64,000 nucleotides of DNA from Planctomycetaceae bacterium (lineage in GTDB: Bacteria > Planctomycetota > Planctomycetia > Pirellulales > Lacipirellulaceae). How positions within the stretch are numbered: the first letter of the stretch is position 1; each line of letters begins with the position of its first letter. A program made the position numbers and the translations under genes. Shown piece after piece: positions 9,701 through 17,859 of the stretch. The notes beneath the pieces are model-generated. The model saw nothing but the letters and a program-made list of their open reading frames with translations. It had not been told where the DNA came from and did no database searches. Location: assembly GCA_003233055.1 (NCBI GenBank), contig QIKP01000011.1, positions 1-64,000 on the forward strand. Reading direction: 5' to 3'.

Positions 9701-10374
9701 CCCGCTTCGTTGATCTGCCACTCGGGGTGGAGCAGTAGCCATGCGGCGATGGCGATCGCGATCGCATTGAGCAGGGCCAAGACAAACCACTCGACTCGAC
9801 GGATACGACCCCAAGCAAGTGTGAGAAGGTAGGCCGCCGTGAGCGCCGCTCCGGCTAACCCACCTCGCAACCAATGCCAGAGCCGGTCGGCGGACTCTGG
9901 GGAAATCGAGGCGTCATGCTTCGCGTCGAACGCCTGCAAGACCACATACGATGTGGCCGCGATGCTAATCGCTAGAAGGAATAGCCCTCCGAGGAGTCGG
10001 CCCCCTCGCGCCGAGACCCGGAACCGCATCCCATGGGCCGCGAGGAGGTTGATCGCCATCGCCGTGCCGATCAGGTATCCACCAGGAAACAGACACCAGC
10101 CACCTAGCTGGTAGTCGTTCGGGTGGAAGACACTCATCAGCGCCGGTAGCGTTTGGAACTCAAGCCGCGCGATCCAGACGCGGAAATAACCTTCGCGGAC
10201 CACGTACCAGACATCGTGGTTCTTTTGCGCTAAAGTACCGACGAAAACAAGAAAGGTGAGCAGTCCGAGGAGGAATACTGTCAGCCGCAGCGAGGCGAGG
10301 GGGGCCAGTAGCGAACGCCACCAACTTGGCTGCTTGCGCAGGGGTCCTGCTCCGGAAAACTCCTCCGTCGACAT
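6754..10374 (-). CDS. ccsBA: Fused ResB-CcsA cytochrome c biogenesis protein (system II haem lyase)
   Basis: About 1206 residues from ATG 10374 (GTG 10377 is also in frame). The N-terminal ResB/CcsB part has four membrane segments and a large periplasmic domain to about residue 560. A hydrophilic insert follows (about 640-900). The C-terminal CcsA part (about 910-1195) has the WWD haem-binding domain DSWGRFWGWDPKEN, with conserved His in THVISINLGY and in GQGLHNYGF. System II moves haem across the membrane and attaches it to apocytochrome c. The start overlaps the upstream lipoprotein stop (TGATG), so the genes are translationally coupled. It is longer than classical CcsBA because of the insert. 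Confidence 0.93.
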   Translation of the reverse strand: MSTEEFSGAGPLRKQPSWWRSLLAPLASLRLTVFLLGLLTFLVFVGTLAQKNHDVWYVVREGYFRVWIARLEFQTLPALMSVFHPNDYQLGGWCLFPGGYLIGTAMAINLLAAHGMRFRVSARGGRLLGGLFLLAISIAATSYVVLQAFDAKHDASISPESADRLWHWLRGGLAGAALTAAYLLTLAWGRIRRVEWFVLALLNAIAIAIAAWLLLHPEWQINEAGMRIVWQMSQSMVAGGMLLASCWFLFKKRAGIVLLHAGIAVLMAHELYTAVTAEESQMSIAEGETVQYSYDIRESELVLMDHSGNTQDRVVAIPDSLLRKVAKSPAGSPERRIEHEKLPVDLRLLAYYRNSALQSVDRGDPLRATQGAGLTIAGREIADVSGLGGGVDVPSVYVELFQKGTEKSLGIYLLSSHFDASVSRGAMIAKYGEQSVEGEGHSLTLGMRFRRDYKPYSIELIDFQFNKYIGTNKAKDYSSQVRLRDHENGADIRYKIWMNNPLRYRGETLYQADWHHETEAGTILQVVKNESWMMPYVACALVGIGMAVHFSLILVRFLRRRVAERDPTETARSTMWQVLVPVFFGLIAVGYISSKIRAPEMIVDAMPVHEFAALPVADAGRIKPYDTLARNLLQFLCERQEAPVTLDRKEKKPAAEWLLDLLSGRPKAPEYYVFRITDLELLESLDLPRRPGFFKYSLEEIEERREELQKQARLLQGVDEKQYTLFQQHVRELLLKRSLYVTLANSFGMAQFHGKETVVEDFVTAYGQQADLRAKEAARGVVPATVDGEWLSLYESDIRHHCAELQLLLKNELSATPPVVGEVIQRLGDQRPNEAYVALAAMLEAYGGGDSQAFGKSVASYKAALVEYQEALEAPANAIATQHLKPAERLDLDRVRFEQRYNAASPVFYASLLYLLAMLLAAAAWLAWPLSLGRSATTVLWIALIVHTLSIFARMYISGRPPITNLYDTLVFNGWAAVVLMLVLEAVFKLGIGNFVAATLGLTTLMIAHARADGDTFTVLQAVLDTQFWLTTHVISINLGYATTVLAGTLGIAYLVIVHLLGMESKQPSLARMIYGTLCFATLLSLVGTVLGGLWADDSWGRFWGWDPKENGALMIVLWNALALHARWGKMIGTHGLAMLVVFGNIITAWSWFGVNQLGQGLHNYGFDDELATLLGLFVLSQVAILVIGLLPWGSLLGRSGPGPGR

Positions 10375-11525
10375 CACTCTTCTCCTTCGCTGGCGTCCGT
10401 GAGCCGCACGCTATCGATCCAAGTCACGAAAGCGTCGCGATGCGAATCGACACCTGCTTTTGTACCGGTCATCTTGAAGAACCAAACACGTCCCTGCGCT
10501 TCGACCATGGCGGCGACGGTCGCTTTTGAGCCATCGTCGGCCGCCATGTCCACAAGCGTTCCTTCGACACCGTCCATGTCGATCGCTTCGGTCTGGTCCG
10601 CCAATTCGTCTTGCACGAGGTTGGCAAGACCGACTTCCTTACGCCAACGGTTGATGTTGGAGAGTCGATCGGCCATCGCACGGATGGGGGGGAAATCGTA
10701 AGCCTTGATCGCTACCGCCAGGTCTCCTTCCCCAGTTGCAAATCCTCGGCTGCCCATCGAGCCACGCGGCAAGGGGGTCCAGTGGTCGGGGACGTCGAAA
10801 TGGATCACCGATTGGCGTTCCGGCTCGGAAGTGATCGGCGGCGTTGGTGGGCGATTACGGGCAGCACCGGCAAAGGGTGGCATCGGCCCCATGCCACCAG
10901 GCAATCGAGTGCCGACCGCGTCAAAGAGCCAAGCCTCGCCACCTTCCAAAGGGAGTTTTTCGACTCCGGCATCGGCGTCCAGTTGTTCGACCTTCGGCAA
11001 GCCAATCTGGTCCCGCCAGCGTTGGATGTTGGCCATCAGAAAAGGCTGATCGTTCCCCCCGAAGTGGAGCGTGGAAATGGCGATCTCCAGCCGCTTGCCT
11101 GTGTCTGTGTCTGGCAAAAGGAGCGTCGCTTTTCGCATCGGGCGGTCAGGGCCCTCCGTCCACCTCTCGGGGACGTCCCAAGTAAGACGACTTGGTTCCT
11201 TCTCCGGTAGTTGAAGGGAGCCAAGAAACGCACGTACTTCCTTTGCGACCTCGTCCACCGCAGGCTTTTCACCCGAGAGTTTGAAGAACCATGCCTCCCC
11301 CTCTCGGAGAACAATCGCTGCGATCATCCGGCTAGGAACGGCTTCCGCTGCCGAGGCCATGGGGGAAGTTGCCTCGGCGCGGGGACTCGACTTTTTGGGG
11401 GTCTCGTAGCTACGGATTTCCAAGTTCTCCCCGCACCCACTCGCCACGCTCCCAAGTAGGAGGGCAAGCCAAAGCGGAAGAAGCGAACGTTGGCCGAGCT
11501 CAAGGCGACCCAGAGAAAGGAACAT
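10374..11525 (-). CDS. Lipoprotein with internally duplicated domain
   Basis: About 383 residues from ATG 11525, chosen because it gives a normal signal peptide ending in lipobox LLLGSVASGC; the frame is open to 11582. The mature protein appears to contain two related units. VLREGEAWFFKLSGEKPAV (about 75) resembles MVEAQGRVWFFKMTGTKAGV (near the C-terminus), and NIQRWRDQIGLPKVEQL resembles NINRWRKEVGLANLVQDE. It probably sits on the outer face of the cytoplasmic membrane or in the outer membrane. Coupling to ccsBA suggests a part in cytochrome or redox biogenesis, but nothing in the sequence proves that. Confidence 0.75.
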   Translation of the reverse strand: MFLSLGRLELGQRSLLPLWLALLLGSVASGCGENLEIRSYETPKKSSPRAEATSPMASAAEAVPSRMIAAIVLREGEAWFFKLSGEKPAVDEVAKEVRAFLGSLQLPEKEPSRLTWDVPERWTEGPDRPMRKATLLLPDTDTGKRLEIAISTLHFGGNDQPFLMANIQRWRDQIGLPKVEQLDADAGVEKLPLEGGEAWLFDAVGTRLPGGMGPMPPFAGAARNRPPTPPITSEPERQSVIHFDVPDHWTPLPRGSMGSRGFATGEGDLAVAIKAYDFPPIRAMADRLSNINRWRKEVGLANLVQDELADQTEAIDMDGVEGTLVDMAADDGSKATVAAMVEAQGRVWFFKMTGTKAGVDSHRDAFVTWIDSVRLTDASEGEE

Positions 11526-11744
11526 TCGATTGTCCAGACGGGAGATTTTGGTGGGAATGACAGCAAACCTATTGAGCTGCACTTGGTCCTCGCATTATAG
11601 CGAGAACCGCCCCCCTCCGCCTAGACGACCAATCGCGGGCGACAGATGTTGAATCGATCGTCGCTCAACGAGGGAGCTTGCCCCCGTTCGATCCTGTCTG
11701 ACAAGAAGGAATCTTCCCTCTGTCCTTCTCAAAATCGGGCCTTC

Positions 11745-13256
11745 TCAAAAGAAGAGGCCCGAGATCGCTTCGATGATGGAGCTATTGACTTGGTACGGTT
11801 CGTTCCAACTCCACATACTGCGAACCACATCAATAATCATCATGCCACAAAGGCTCAGCAGTAGAGTGCAGAGAACTAAAAAGGAGACAAGCCAACCGGA
11901 GAATTGCGCCTCGACCTGGGGCATCATGGTGGTGGCAGCAAATCCGGCAGCGGCCGGTGTCGCTAGGGCCACAGCCCCGGAAACATCCTCGCTACCTAAC
12001 AACTCGTCGGCTTCTTGCTCTTCCTCGAAGGCATCTAAGGCGATGACCTGGGAACTATCCTCTCCCTCGTCCGTGGCGGTCGGGGTGAGCTCAAATTCCT
12101 CGTCGGCAGGTGCGTCGACCAGCAGACCGGAAGCCTCTCCGACCGCTTCGCCAAAGTCGAGCCCGCTCGCCACTGCCGCGCCGGTCAGCTCTAGCGCTGC
12201 GTCGTCCAGCGCCAACCCACTATCGGCCGGAGAAAGATTAATACCGCTGTCGGCCGAAGAAAGTGTCAGATCACTGCCATCCCCCAGCACGAAGTCATCA
12301 TCGTCATCGTCATCATCCAGTTCCAAGGCTGAAAGGCCGGTGAGCCCTGGATCGCTACTCCCTGCTGATTCTCCGCCAAGATGAATATCGGAAACCGAGA
12401 CCTCCGATGGCGAGTCACTCCCCAATTGAGAAAGCCCGGAGAGCCCCACGTCGCTGGTCGGTGCCAATTTCAATTCGTCTTCCAATTTCAGATCGCTGGT
12501 TTCTGCTGGCGCAGCCTGTTGTTGCTCGCTTCTCGCTTTTTGGGCGGCGGCCACATCGTCCGGACTGAGGATCCGGCTCGACTCGGCTTCGAGATCCAGT
12601 TCCATTTCCTCGATGTCGTCAAAAGTGGTCGAAGAGCTGGCAGGAGCGGCCGGCATCTCGCCCGTATCGCTGGTCCCCAATTCAGGATCGGCGACGTCCG
12701 CGAGCATCACGTCGCTGAAGCCACTCTCCACGGGCAGAATCTCGCCACCCAAGAGCGTTGAATCTCCTACTAAGTCAAGGTCGGAAGCCGCATCCGACTC
12801 CGCCTGACCGATGATCGTGCTCGGAGGCTTCGTCACCGATTCGCCCAGTTCTTCTTCGCTCAGCAAAATCGATTCAGGGCCATCGTCTGCCTCGATATCG
12901 TCCAGGTCCAGGTCGCTTTGCACGTCGGGAATGGATTCCAGCTCCGCATCCAAATCGATCGAGAGCTCCGCGGAACTACCAGGCACCAGGTCCAACCCTC
13001 CGTCGTCGGAATCGTCCAGCGACATCGCCTTGCCAAGGGAGAGGTCGTCCTCTTCCAAGCTCAGCCCGCTTATGTCGCTCGGAGGGCTAGGAATCCCCTC
13101 CTCGACCATCTTCTCGATCTCGTCGGTGCGAAATTTCCAACTCGCGCCATCCCGATACGCGCGCAGTTGGTTGTCTTCGCGTAGTTCATTCAGCCGCTCC
13201 GTGCTGATCTTCAACAACTGGGCGGCATCTTCTAACTTAATAAACTTTGGATCCAT
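11745..13256 (-). CDS. Membrane-tethered acidic protein with N-terminal excisionase/MerR-type HTH
   Basis: A 503-residue protein. Residues 1-55 (MDPKFIKLEDAAQLLKIS, then LRAYRDGASWKFRTDEIEKM) form an excisionase-type helix-turn-helix. Residues about 60-430 are very acidic and low complexity (long runs of D, E, S, L, including DDDDDDDDFVLGDG). Near the C-terminus is a single membrane segment, VSFLVLCTLLLSLCGMMIID. The layout suggests a DNA- or protein-binding head attached to the membrane by a long negatively charged tether. The 115-residue gene upstream is on the same strand, 45 bp away. I do not recognise a named function. Confidence 0.75.
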   Translation of the reverse strand: MDPKFIKLEDAAQLLKISTERLNELREDNQLRAYRDGASWKFRTDEIEKMVEEGIPSPPSDISGLSLEEDDLSLGKAMSLDDSDDGGLDLVPGSSAELSIDLDAELESIPDVQSDLDLDDIEADDGPESILLSEEELGESVTKPPSTIIGQAESDAASDLDLVGDSTLLGGEILPVESGFSDVMLADVADPELGTSDTGEMPAAPASSSTTFDDIEEMELDLEAESSRILSPDDVAAAQKARSEQQQAAPAETSDLKLEDELKLAPTSDVGLSGLSQLGSDSPSEVSVSDIHLGGESAGSSDPGLTGLSALELDDDDDDDDFVLGDGSDLTLSSADSGINLSPADSGLALDDAALELTGAAVASGLDFGEAVGEASGLLVDAPADEEFELTPTATDEGEDSSQVIALDAFEEEQEADELLGSEDVSGAVALATPAAAGFAATTMMPQVEAQFSGWLVSFLVLCTLLLSLCGMMIIDVVRSMWSWNEPYQVNSSIIEAISGLFF

Positions 13257-13301
13257 AGCGATTCTCGAAAGGATTTTTTCGTGAGCACGTTTGACGGACG
13301 A

Positions 13302-13649
13302 CTAGCGAGGGACGAGTCCGTTTCGTATGGCTTCGGGCAACGGTTCCTTCCCGTTGTAATGTTGCATCCGCAAATCCCATTCGATTTGCCGGATACTCTT
13401 TAACTCGATTTCTCCAGTGGCGCGGTCGACATGATAAACACCGAGCACTCGCTGGTTGGCGTCGTAGACAATGGCGGTGATCGGTCCGCCTGCATCCGAA
13501 ACGACCTGTAAACAACCAGGGGGTAATTTTTGTTGTTGAGGGGGTAAGTCCGTTTCCGATTGCGGTTGTCCCAAGGCATGGGTCCACCAGGCCACGAGCA
13601 GTCCGAAGACCGTCACGACGACCCAACGCCATCGTCCATCGTTTCGCAT
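13302..13649 (-). CDS. Small exported protein of unknown function
   Basis: 115 residues starting at ATG 13649, chosen because AAGGAGG lies six bases upstream; the ATG at 13652 and the TTG at 13655 are too close to it. An N-terminal membrane segment (WRWVVVTVFGLLVAWWTHAL) acts as signal peptide or anchor. The soluble part holds LQVVSDAGGPITAIVYDANQ and ends with Arg. It lies 45 bp upstream of the tethered HTH protein and is probably cotranscribed. No recognised domain. Confidence 0.65.
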   Translation of the reverse strand: MRNDGRWRWVVVTVFGLLVAWWTHALGQPQSETDLPPQQQKLPPGCLQVVSDAGGPITAIVYDANQRVLGVYHVDRATGEIELKSIRQIEWDLRMQHYNGKEPLPEAIRNGLVPR

Positions 13650-13898
13650 CATCAACCTCCTTGTCTACAGGCGACCTTGTCTGGCGACCTAAAAAAACCG
13701 ATGCGTCCCGGCAAGCCAAGCCGCATAGCGAGTGTCGAGTCGATAGGTACTCTTCTATTCTAAACAGCGGTTCGTTTCAATCAAGCAAATTCAGGCCCCT
13801 TCCAGGATGGAGGAGGAGTCCCTCTAATCGGAAATACCGCTCCAAGAGGCTCTGCTGGACTACTCACGACTGGTCTCTACTGCTCCCTTCGAGGCAAC

Positions 13899-14735
13899 AT
13901 GCCCCCCCCACATGCCGATTCGTTGCTCGCCGAGCGACTCGCCTGGGCCACCAAAATCGCCCGCGATGCGGGGGAGATCACCCTCCAGTATTTTCGCTCT
14001 CCCCGGCTGGAGGTGGAGCAAAAAGAAGATCACTCCCCCGTGACCATCGCCGACAGGGAAGCCGAAAAATTCCTCCGCCAGCAGATTTCCGAGCGATTTC
14101 CGGGCGATGGCATCGTTGGCGAAGAATTGGGTGAAACGCTCGGCGACTCCGGGTTCACCTGGATTCTCGATCCCATCGACGGCACCAAGTCCTTCATCCA
14201 CGGCATCCCTCTCTACACGACTCTGGTCGCCGTGCTGGAAACGCCAGACGGAAACCCACGAAAGGGAATCCCTCGAATCGGGGTGATCCGAGCGCCAGCG
14301 CTCGACGAAATGGTTTTTGCCCGCACCGGTCACGGAGCTTGGCACCAACGGGGCGAAGCCGAACCGACGCCCGCACGGGTTGGCACGACGAGCCGACTGG
14401 CCGAGGCGCTGCTTGTCACCAGCGAGGTTGCCAGTTTTCGTAAGCACCGCACGCCTGACGCAACCGATGTCTTTCTCGCGTTGCAGCACGAGGCAAAGCT
14501 CGCGCGCACCTGGGGCGATGGCTATGGTTACCTGATGGTCGCTACCGGTCGCGCCGACGTGATGATCGACCCGGCAATGAACCTCTGGGACGCCGCTGCC
14601 CTGGAGCCGATCCTTACCGAGGCGGGGGGGACCTTTAGCGACTGGCAAGGCAACCCAACCGTTCACTCGGGCGAAGCGATCGCCACGAACCGGACGCTGA
14701 TCGACCAAATCCTAACCCACACCCAAAACCGCTAG
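13899..14735 (+). CDS. hisN: Inositol monophosphatase-family phosphatase, probable histidinol-phosphatase
   Basis: A 278-residue protein with the full Mg-dependent phosphatase signature: EELGE (about 72-76), WILDPIDGTKSFIHG (about 88-102, D-P-I-D-G-T binds metal) and NLWDAAALEPILTEAGG (about 228-244). Members hydrolyse inositol phosphate, histidinol phosphate or PAP. The phrase IDGTKSFIHGIPLYT and the overall length fit the HisN branch best, but substrate assignment by eye is uncertain. It stands alone, followed within 10 bp by a palindrome that may terminate it. Confidence 0.85.
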   Translation: MPPPHADSLLAERLAWATKIARDAGEITLQYFRSPRLEVEQKEDHSPVTIADREAEKFLRQQISERFPGDGIVGEELGETLGDSGFTWILDPIDGTKSFIHGIPLYTTLVAVLETPDGNPRKGIPRIGVIRAPALDEMVFARTGHGAWHQRGEAEPTPARVGTTSRLAEALLVTSEVASFRKHRTPDATDVFLALQHEAKLARTWGDGYGYLMVATGRADVMIDPAMNLWDAAALEPILTEAGGTFSDWQGNPTVHSGEAIATNRTLIDQILTHTQNR

Positions 14736-14741
14736 TGGCAA

Positions 14742-14757
14742 GGCCGCTTCAGCGGCC
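14742..14757. repeat. GGCCGCT/AGCGGCC palindrome (copy 2)
   Basis: Identical over 16 bp to the palindrome at 6747-6762, placed 6 bp after the hisN-like stop codon and between convergent genes (hisN and fabI). A degenerate relative of the 22-bp GACGAG repeat (AGGCGTAGCTCACCGG) follows at about 14785-14800. Confidence 0.55.
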
Positions 14758-14836
14758 GGGTGCCTGGTGGAAACGCCCCCAGGGAGGCGTAGCTCACCGG
14801 CTATCGAGGTGGGGCTCGAATTTTTCGGCGGTCGGG

Positions 14837-15655
14837 TTACTTGCCCAACTCGATCCCGTCGAGCAGGTGACCAGGCGTCCCCATGATGTTGTAGCCACCG
14901 TCGAGGTGGAGCGTTTCGCCCGTAACGCCACTCGCCATGTCGGAGAGCAGGAACGTGCCGCATCGGCCCACTTCTTCATGCGTAATGTTCCGGCCGAGAG
15001 GAGCCATCGCTTGATACAGCTTCAACATCCCGTCGACACCCGCACCACGTCCCGAGATGGTTTGCAGCGGTCCGGCGCTCAGTGCGTTGACTCGGACGCT
15101 ATCGGGTCCCAGGTCGTAGGCGAGGTACTTGACGATCGAATCGAGTGCCGCTTTGCAGACACCCATGATGTTGTACCCCGGCACTGCCTTCTCACCGCCG
15201 AAGTAGGTGAGGGTCAGGATACTCGCATTTGGATTGAGCAAAGGCCGGGCCGCGCGGGCGAGGGCCAGCAGGCTGTAGGCGCTGATCTCCATCGCCAGCT
15301 TGAATCCCGCGCGACTCGAATCGATCGTGTCCCCTTTGAGATCGTCGGGCAGCGCGAAGGCAATGGAGTGCAAGAGGAAGTCCATTTTCCCCAACTTCTC
15401 TTCGCAGCAGGTCATCAGCTGGCCAATGTCGTCGTCGTTGGTAACGTCCATCGGCTGGAGAAACGCCACCTGGGGATTTCCCTCGGTCAGCTTGGTAATG
15501 CGGTTGAGATTCTTCTTCCGATGGTCTTCCGGCTTGTCGGGCATGTAGGAAAACCCGCATTTTCCCCCATGGGCCATGACTTGGTCCGCAATCGCCCAGG
15601 CGATCGACTGCTTGTTAAACACACCTGTAATCAGGCCACATTTTCCTTCAAACAT
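14837..15655 (-). CDS. fabI: Enoyl-[acyl-carrier-protein] reductase (NADH), FabI
   Basis: 272 residues from ATG 15655 (MFEGKCGLITGV); the frame extends five codons further but FabI proteins start here. SDR fold: the nucleotide loop is GLITGVFNKQSIAWAIA and LLHSIAFA follows in the centre. The catalytic region TYFGGEKAVPGYNIMG plus VCKAAL matches the FabI Tyr-x6-Tyr-x6-Lys arrangement. The C-terminus has GETLHLDGGYNIMG. It catalyses the last reduction of each fatty-acid elongation cycle in the cytoplasm. It is divergent from the sigma-54 activator and has a strong hairpin in its leader (15706-15734). Confidence 0.95.
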   Translation of the reverse strand: MFEGKCGLITGVFNKQSIAWAIADQVMAHGGKCGFSYMPDKPEDHRKKNLNRITKLTEGNPQVAFLQPMDVTNDDDIGQLMTCCEEKLGKMDFLLHSIAFALPDDLKGDTIDSSRAGFKLAMEISAYSLLALARAARPLLNPNASILTLTYFGGEKAVPGYNIMGVCKAALDSIVKYLAYDLGPDSVRVNALSAGPLQTISGRGAGVDGMLKLYQAMAPLGRNITHEEVGRCGTFLLSDMASGVTGETLHLDGGYNIMGTPGHLLDGIELGK

Positions 15656-15705
15656 GCGTGAGGACTCCAAGTATCAAGGCTGAGGCAGGGTCGTGCTCGG
15701 CTCTC

Positions 15706-15734
15706 GGCGATTCGTCGCCTGGCGACGATTCGCC
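15706..15734 (-). promoter_or_regulatory. Hairpin in the fabI leader
   Basis: Arms GGCGATTCGTCGCC (15706-15719) and GGCGACGATTCGCC (15721-15734) are complementary except at one position, with a one-base centre. It lies about 50-80 bp upstream of the fabI start in the region shared with the divergent sigma-54 activator, so it could be a leader hairpin or an operator for either gene. Confidence 0.4.
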
Positions 15735-15941
15735 AAGCCATTGGTGAGCGAGGTGACCAAGTAGCCTAGCAGCGGAGGTAGCCGATCGTAAAGCCCATGC
15801 CGACAGCACTATTTCCACTGGGGTGTCGCGAATCTGCGGCGCTAGGGTGTTGCGATTGGGCGTCTTACGGTTAGGCTATTCGGCATTCCCCTGTTTCCCG
15901 GATGGCGTTTCCCGATTTCTCCTTCGGTCCCTTGTTGCCCT

Positions 15942-17825
15942 ATGCCTGATTCTATTGCCTGGCCGGCGATCCTGGCCGACCTGCTCGCTGCCGAAAGTGA
16001 GATCGCCTTTCACGAGACGTTCGTCACGCATCTCGCCGCCCTGAGCCAAGTCGACGGCGCGGCAGTCGTTCGATCCGAGCCGCCGCGATCGGTGGTCACC
16101 GCCAGCGCCGGGCTTGCCGCTAGTATCGCGCCGATGGAGTTGGCCAGCGATGCCCTGGACGGTTTGCAGATAAAGCAGGCAGGAGGTTGGACCGCGGTGC
16201 CACTGCGGGTTGCCAGCGATGCGTCGCTTCCTCCCACGGTCTTGATGATTCGAGGGACCGCGCCGGTCGATTGGTCTTGCGAAGCGACCGGCCTCGCCGC
16301 GGCCTGCTTGCTTGCCCGACGGAGTCGGCGCGATCGCCACCATGCCGAGCGCCTTTCCACTTTGCTCGAAATCACTCAGGAATGGGCACAGACCGACAAC
16401 CTCGAAACGCTCCTCCATCGGATGGCAGAAAAGGCGATTCGATTATTCGATGCCGACCGGGCGACGATCTTTCTTTGGGATCGAGCGTCGAAAACACTCG
16501 TCGGTCGCCCGGCGCTCGGGATGGAAAATAACGAACTGACCGTGCCCGACGATGCGGGAGTCGTCGGGCGGGTCGTGCAGTCAGGCGAACCGGAACGAGT
16601 CGACAAGACCGATGACCGGACCGCGATCCATTCCGATGTCGACAAACAAACAGGCTACCAGACCGAGACGATTCTTTGCGTGCCGCTGATTGGTCCCGAC
16701 GGAAAAAGGCTGGGGGCCTTCGAGCTTCTCAACAAACGAACAGGGCGATTTACCCTCGAGGACGAGACAGGCCTCATGGAACTGGCAACCTACGCAGCAG
16801 TGGCACTCGCGAGTACCCAACAATGGGAGGAGCTGTTGCAACGCCAACAGCGGTTGTTGCGAGAGGTGACCGGAAATGTCCCCATGATTGGGGCTTGCCC
16901 GTCAATGGAAGCGCTTCGATCGACCTTGGCCAAGGTGGCCGATACCGATCTGGCAGTCCTGATTCTCGGCGAGAACGGCACCGGCAAGGAAGTGGTTGCC
17001 CAGTCGCTGCACTTCAATAGCCGCCGATCTGCCGAACCTTTGGTGGCGGTCAACTGCGCCGCCCTCACCGAGACGTTGCTCGAAAGCGAACTCTTTGGAC
17101 ACGAAAAAGGATCGTTTACCGGGGCGAATGAAACAAGAGCAGGCAAGTTTGAACTCGCCTCGGGCGGCACGATCTTCCTCGATGAAATCGGCGACATGAG
17201 CCTAGGGGGACAGGCCAAACTGCTACGGGTCTTGGAGCAAAAGACCATCGTGCGGGTAGGTGGCAGCGAGACGATTACGACCGATGTTCGAGTGGTGGCC
17301 GCCACGAACCAAGATTTGGTCGCCCTCGTTCGGGAGAGGAAATTCCGCGAAGACCTTTACTTCCGTCTTAACGTCATGACGCTCGAACTACCTCCGCTCC
17401 GCGAGCGAGGGGACGACATCCTCACGCTGGCGGAACATTTCTTGCGAGACATGTGCCTCAAGCAAGGACGCAAGCCCCCGACGATAACTGCGGCCGCCAA
17501 GAAACGACTCGTCGCACACTGTTGGCCTGGCAATGTTCGAGAACTCCGGAACCTCATGGAGCGGGTCGCCTACCTTGTCTCCGGCCAAAAGATCGACGCC
17601 GACGACCTGGCTTTCACCCTCTCGCCTGGGACAACCAAGGGTTCCTCCTTGGATGCAGAGCTGCCATTGCAGCAAGCGACACAAGATTTCCAAGTCGAAT
17701 ACATTCAGAAGACCATCGAACAGGTTCGCGGCAACGTCACCGAAGCAGCCAAGCTTCTCGGCATGCATCGCTCCAATCTGTACCGCAAGATGCGTTCGTT
17801 GGGAATGGAAAGCAACGAACAGTAG
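15942..17825 (+). CDS. Sigma-54-dependent transcriptional activator with GAF sensor
   Basis: A 627-residue protein. An N-terminal region (about 1-135) of unassigned fold precedes a GAF domain (about 140-285; ITQEWAQTDNLETLLHRMAE, later AFELLNKRTG). The AAA+ domain spans about 310-535, with Walker A GENGTGKE, the sigma-54 contact loop as GSFTGA (canonical GAFTGA with Ser) and EIGDMSLGGQAKLLRVLEQ. The C-terminal Fis-type HTH ends NVTEAAKLLGMHRSNLYRKM. It would open sigma-54 promoters in response to a ligand or redox signal sensed by GAF. No target or partner kinase lies beside it; the signal is unknown. Confidence 0.92.
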   Translation: MPDSIAWPAILADLLAAESEIAFHETFVTHLAALSQVDGAAVVRSEPPRSVVTASAGLAASIAPMELASDALDGLQIKQAGGWTAVPLRVASDASLPPTVLMIRGTAPVDWSCEATGLAAACLLARRSRRDRHHAERLSTLLEITQEWAQTDNLETLLHRMAEKAIRLFDADRATIFLWDRASKTLVGRPALGMENNELTVPDDAGVVGRVVQSGEPERVDKTDDRTAIHSDVDKQTGYQTETILCVPLIGPDGKRLGAFELLNKRTGRFTLEDETGLMELATYAAVALASTQQWEELLQRQQRLLREVTGNVPMIGACPSMEALRSTLAKVADTDLAVLILGENGTGKEVVAQSLHFNSRRSAEPLVAVNCAALTETLLESELFGHEKGSFTGANETRAGKFELASGGTIFLDEIGDMSLGGQAKLLRVLEQKTIVRVGGSETITTDVRVVAATNQDLVALVRERKFREDLYFRLNVMTLELPPLRERGDDILTLAEHFLRDMCLKQGRKPPTITAAAKKRLVAHCWPGNVRELRNLMERVAYLVSGQKIDADDLAFTLSPGTTKGSSLDAELPLQQATQDFQVEYIQKTIEQVRGNVTEAAKLLGMHRSNLYRKMRSLGMESNEQ

Positions 17826-17859
17826 GGGAAACCAAGCACTTCACTGCTGGAGAGACACT

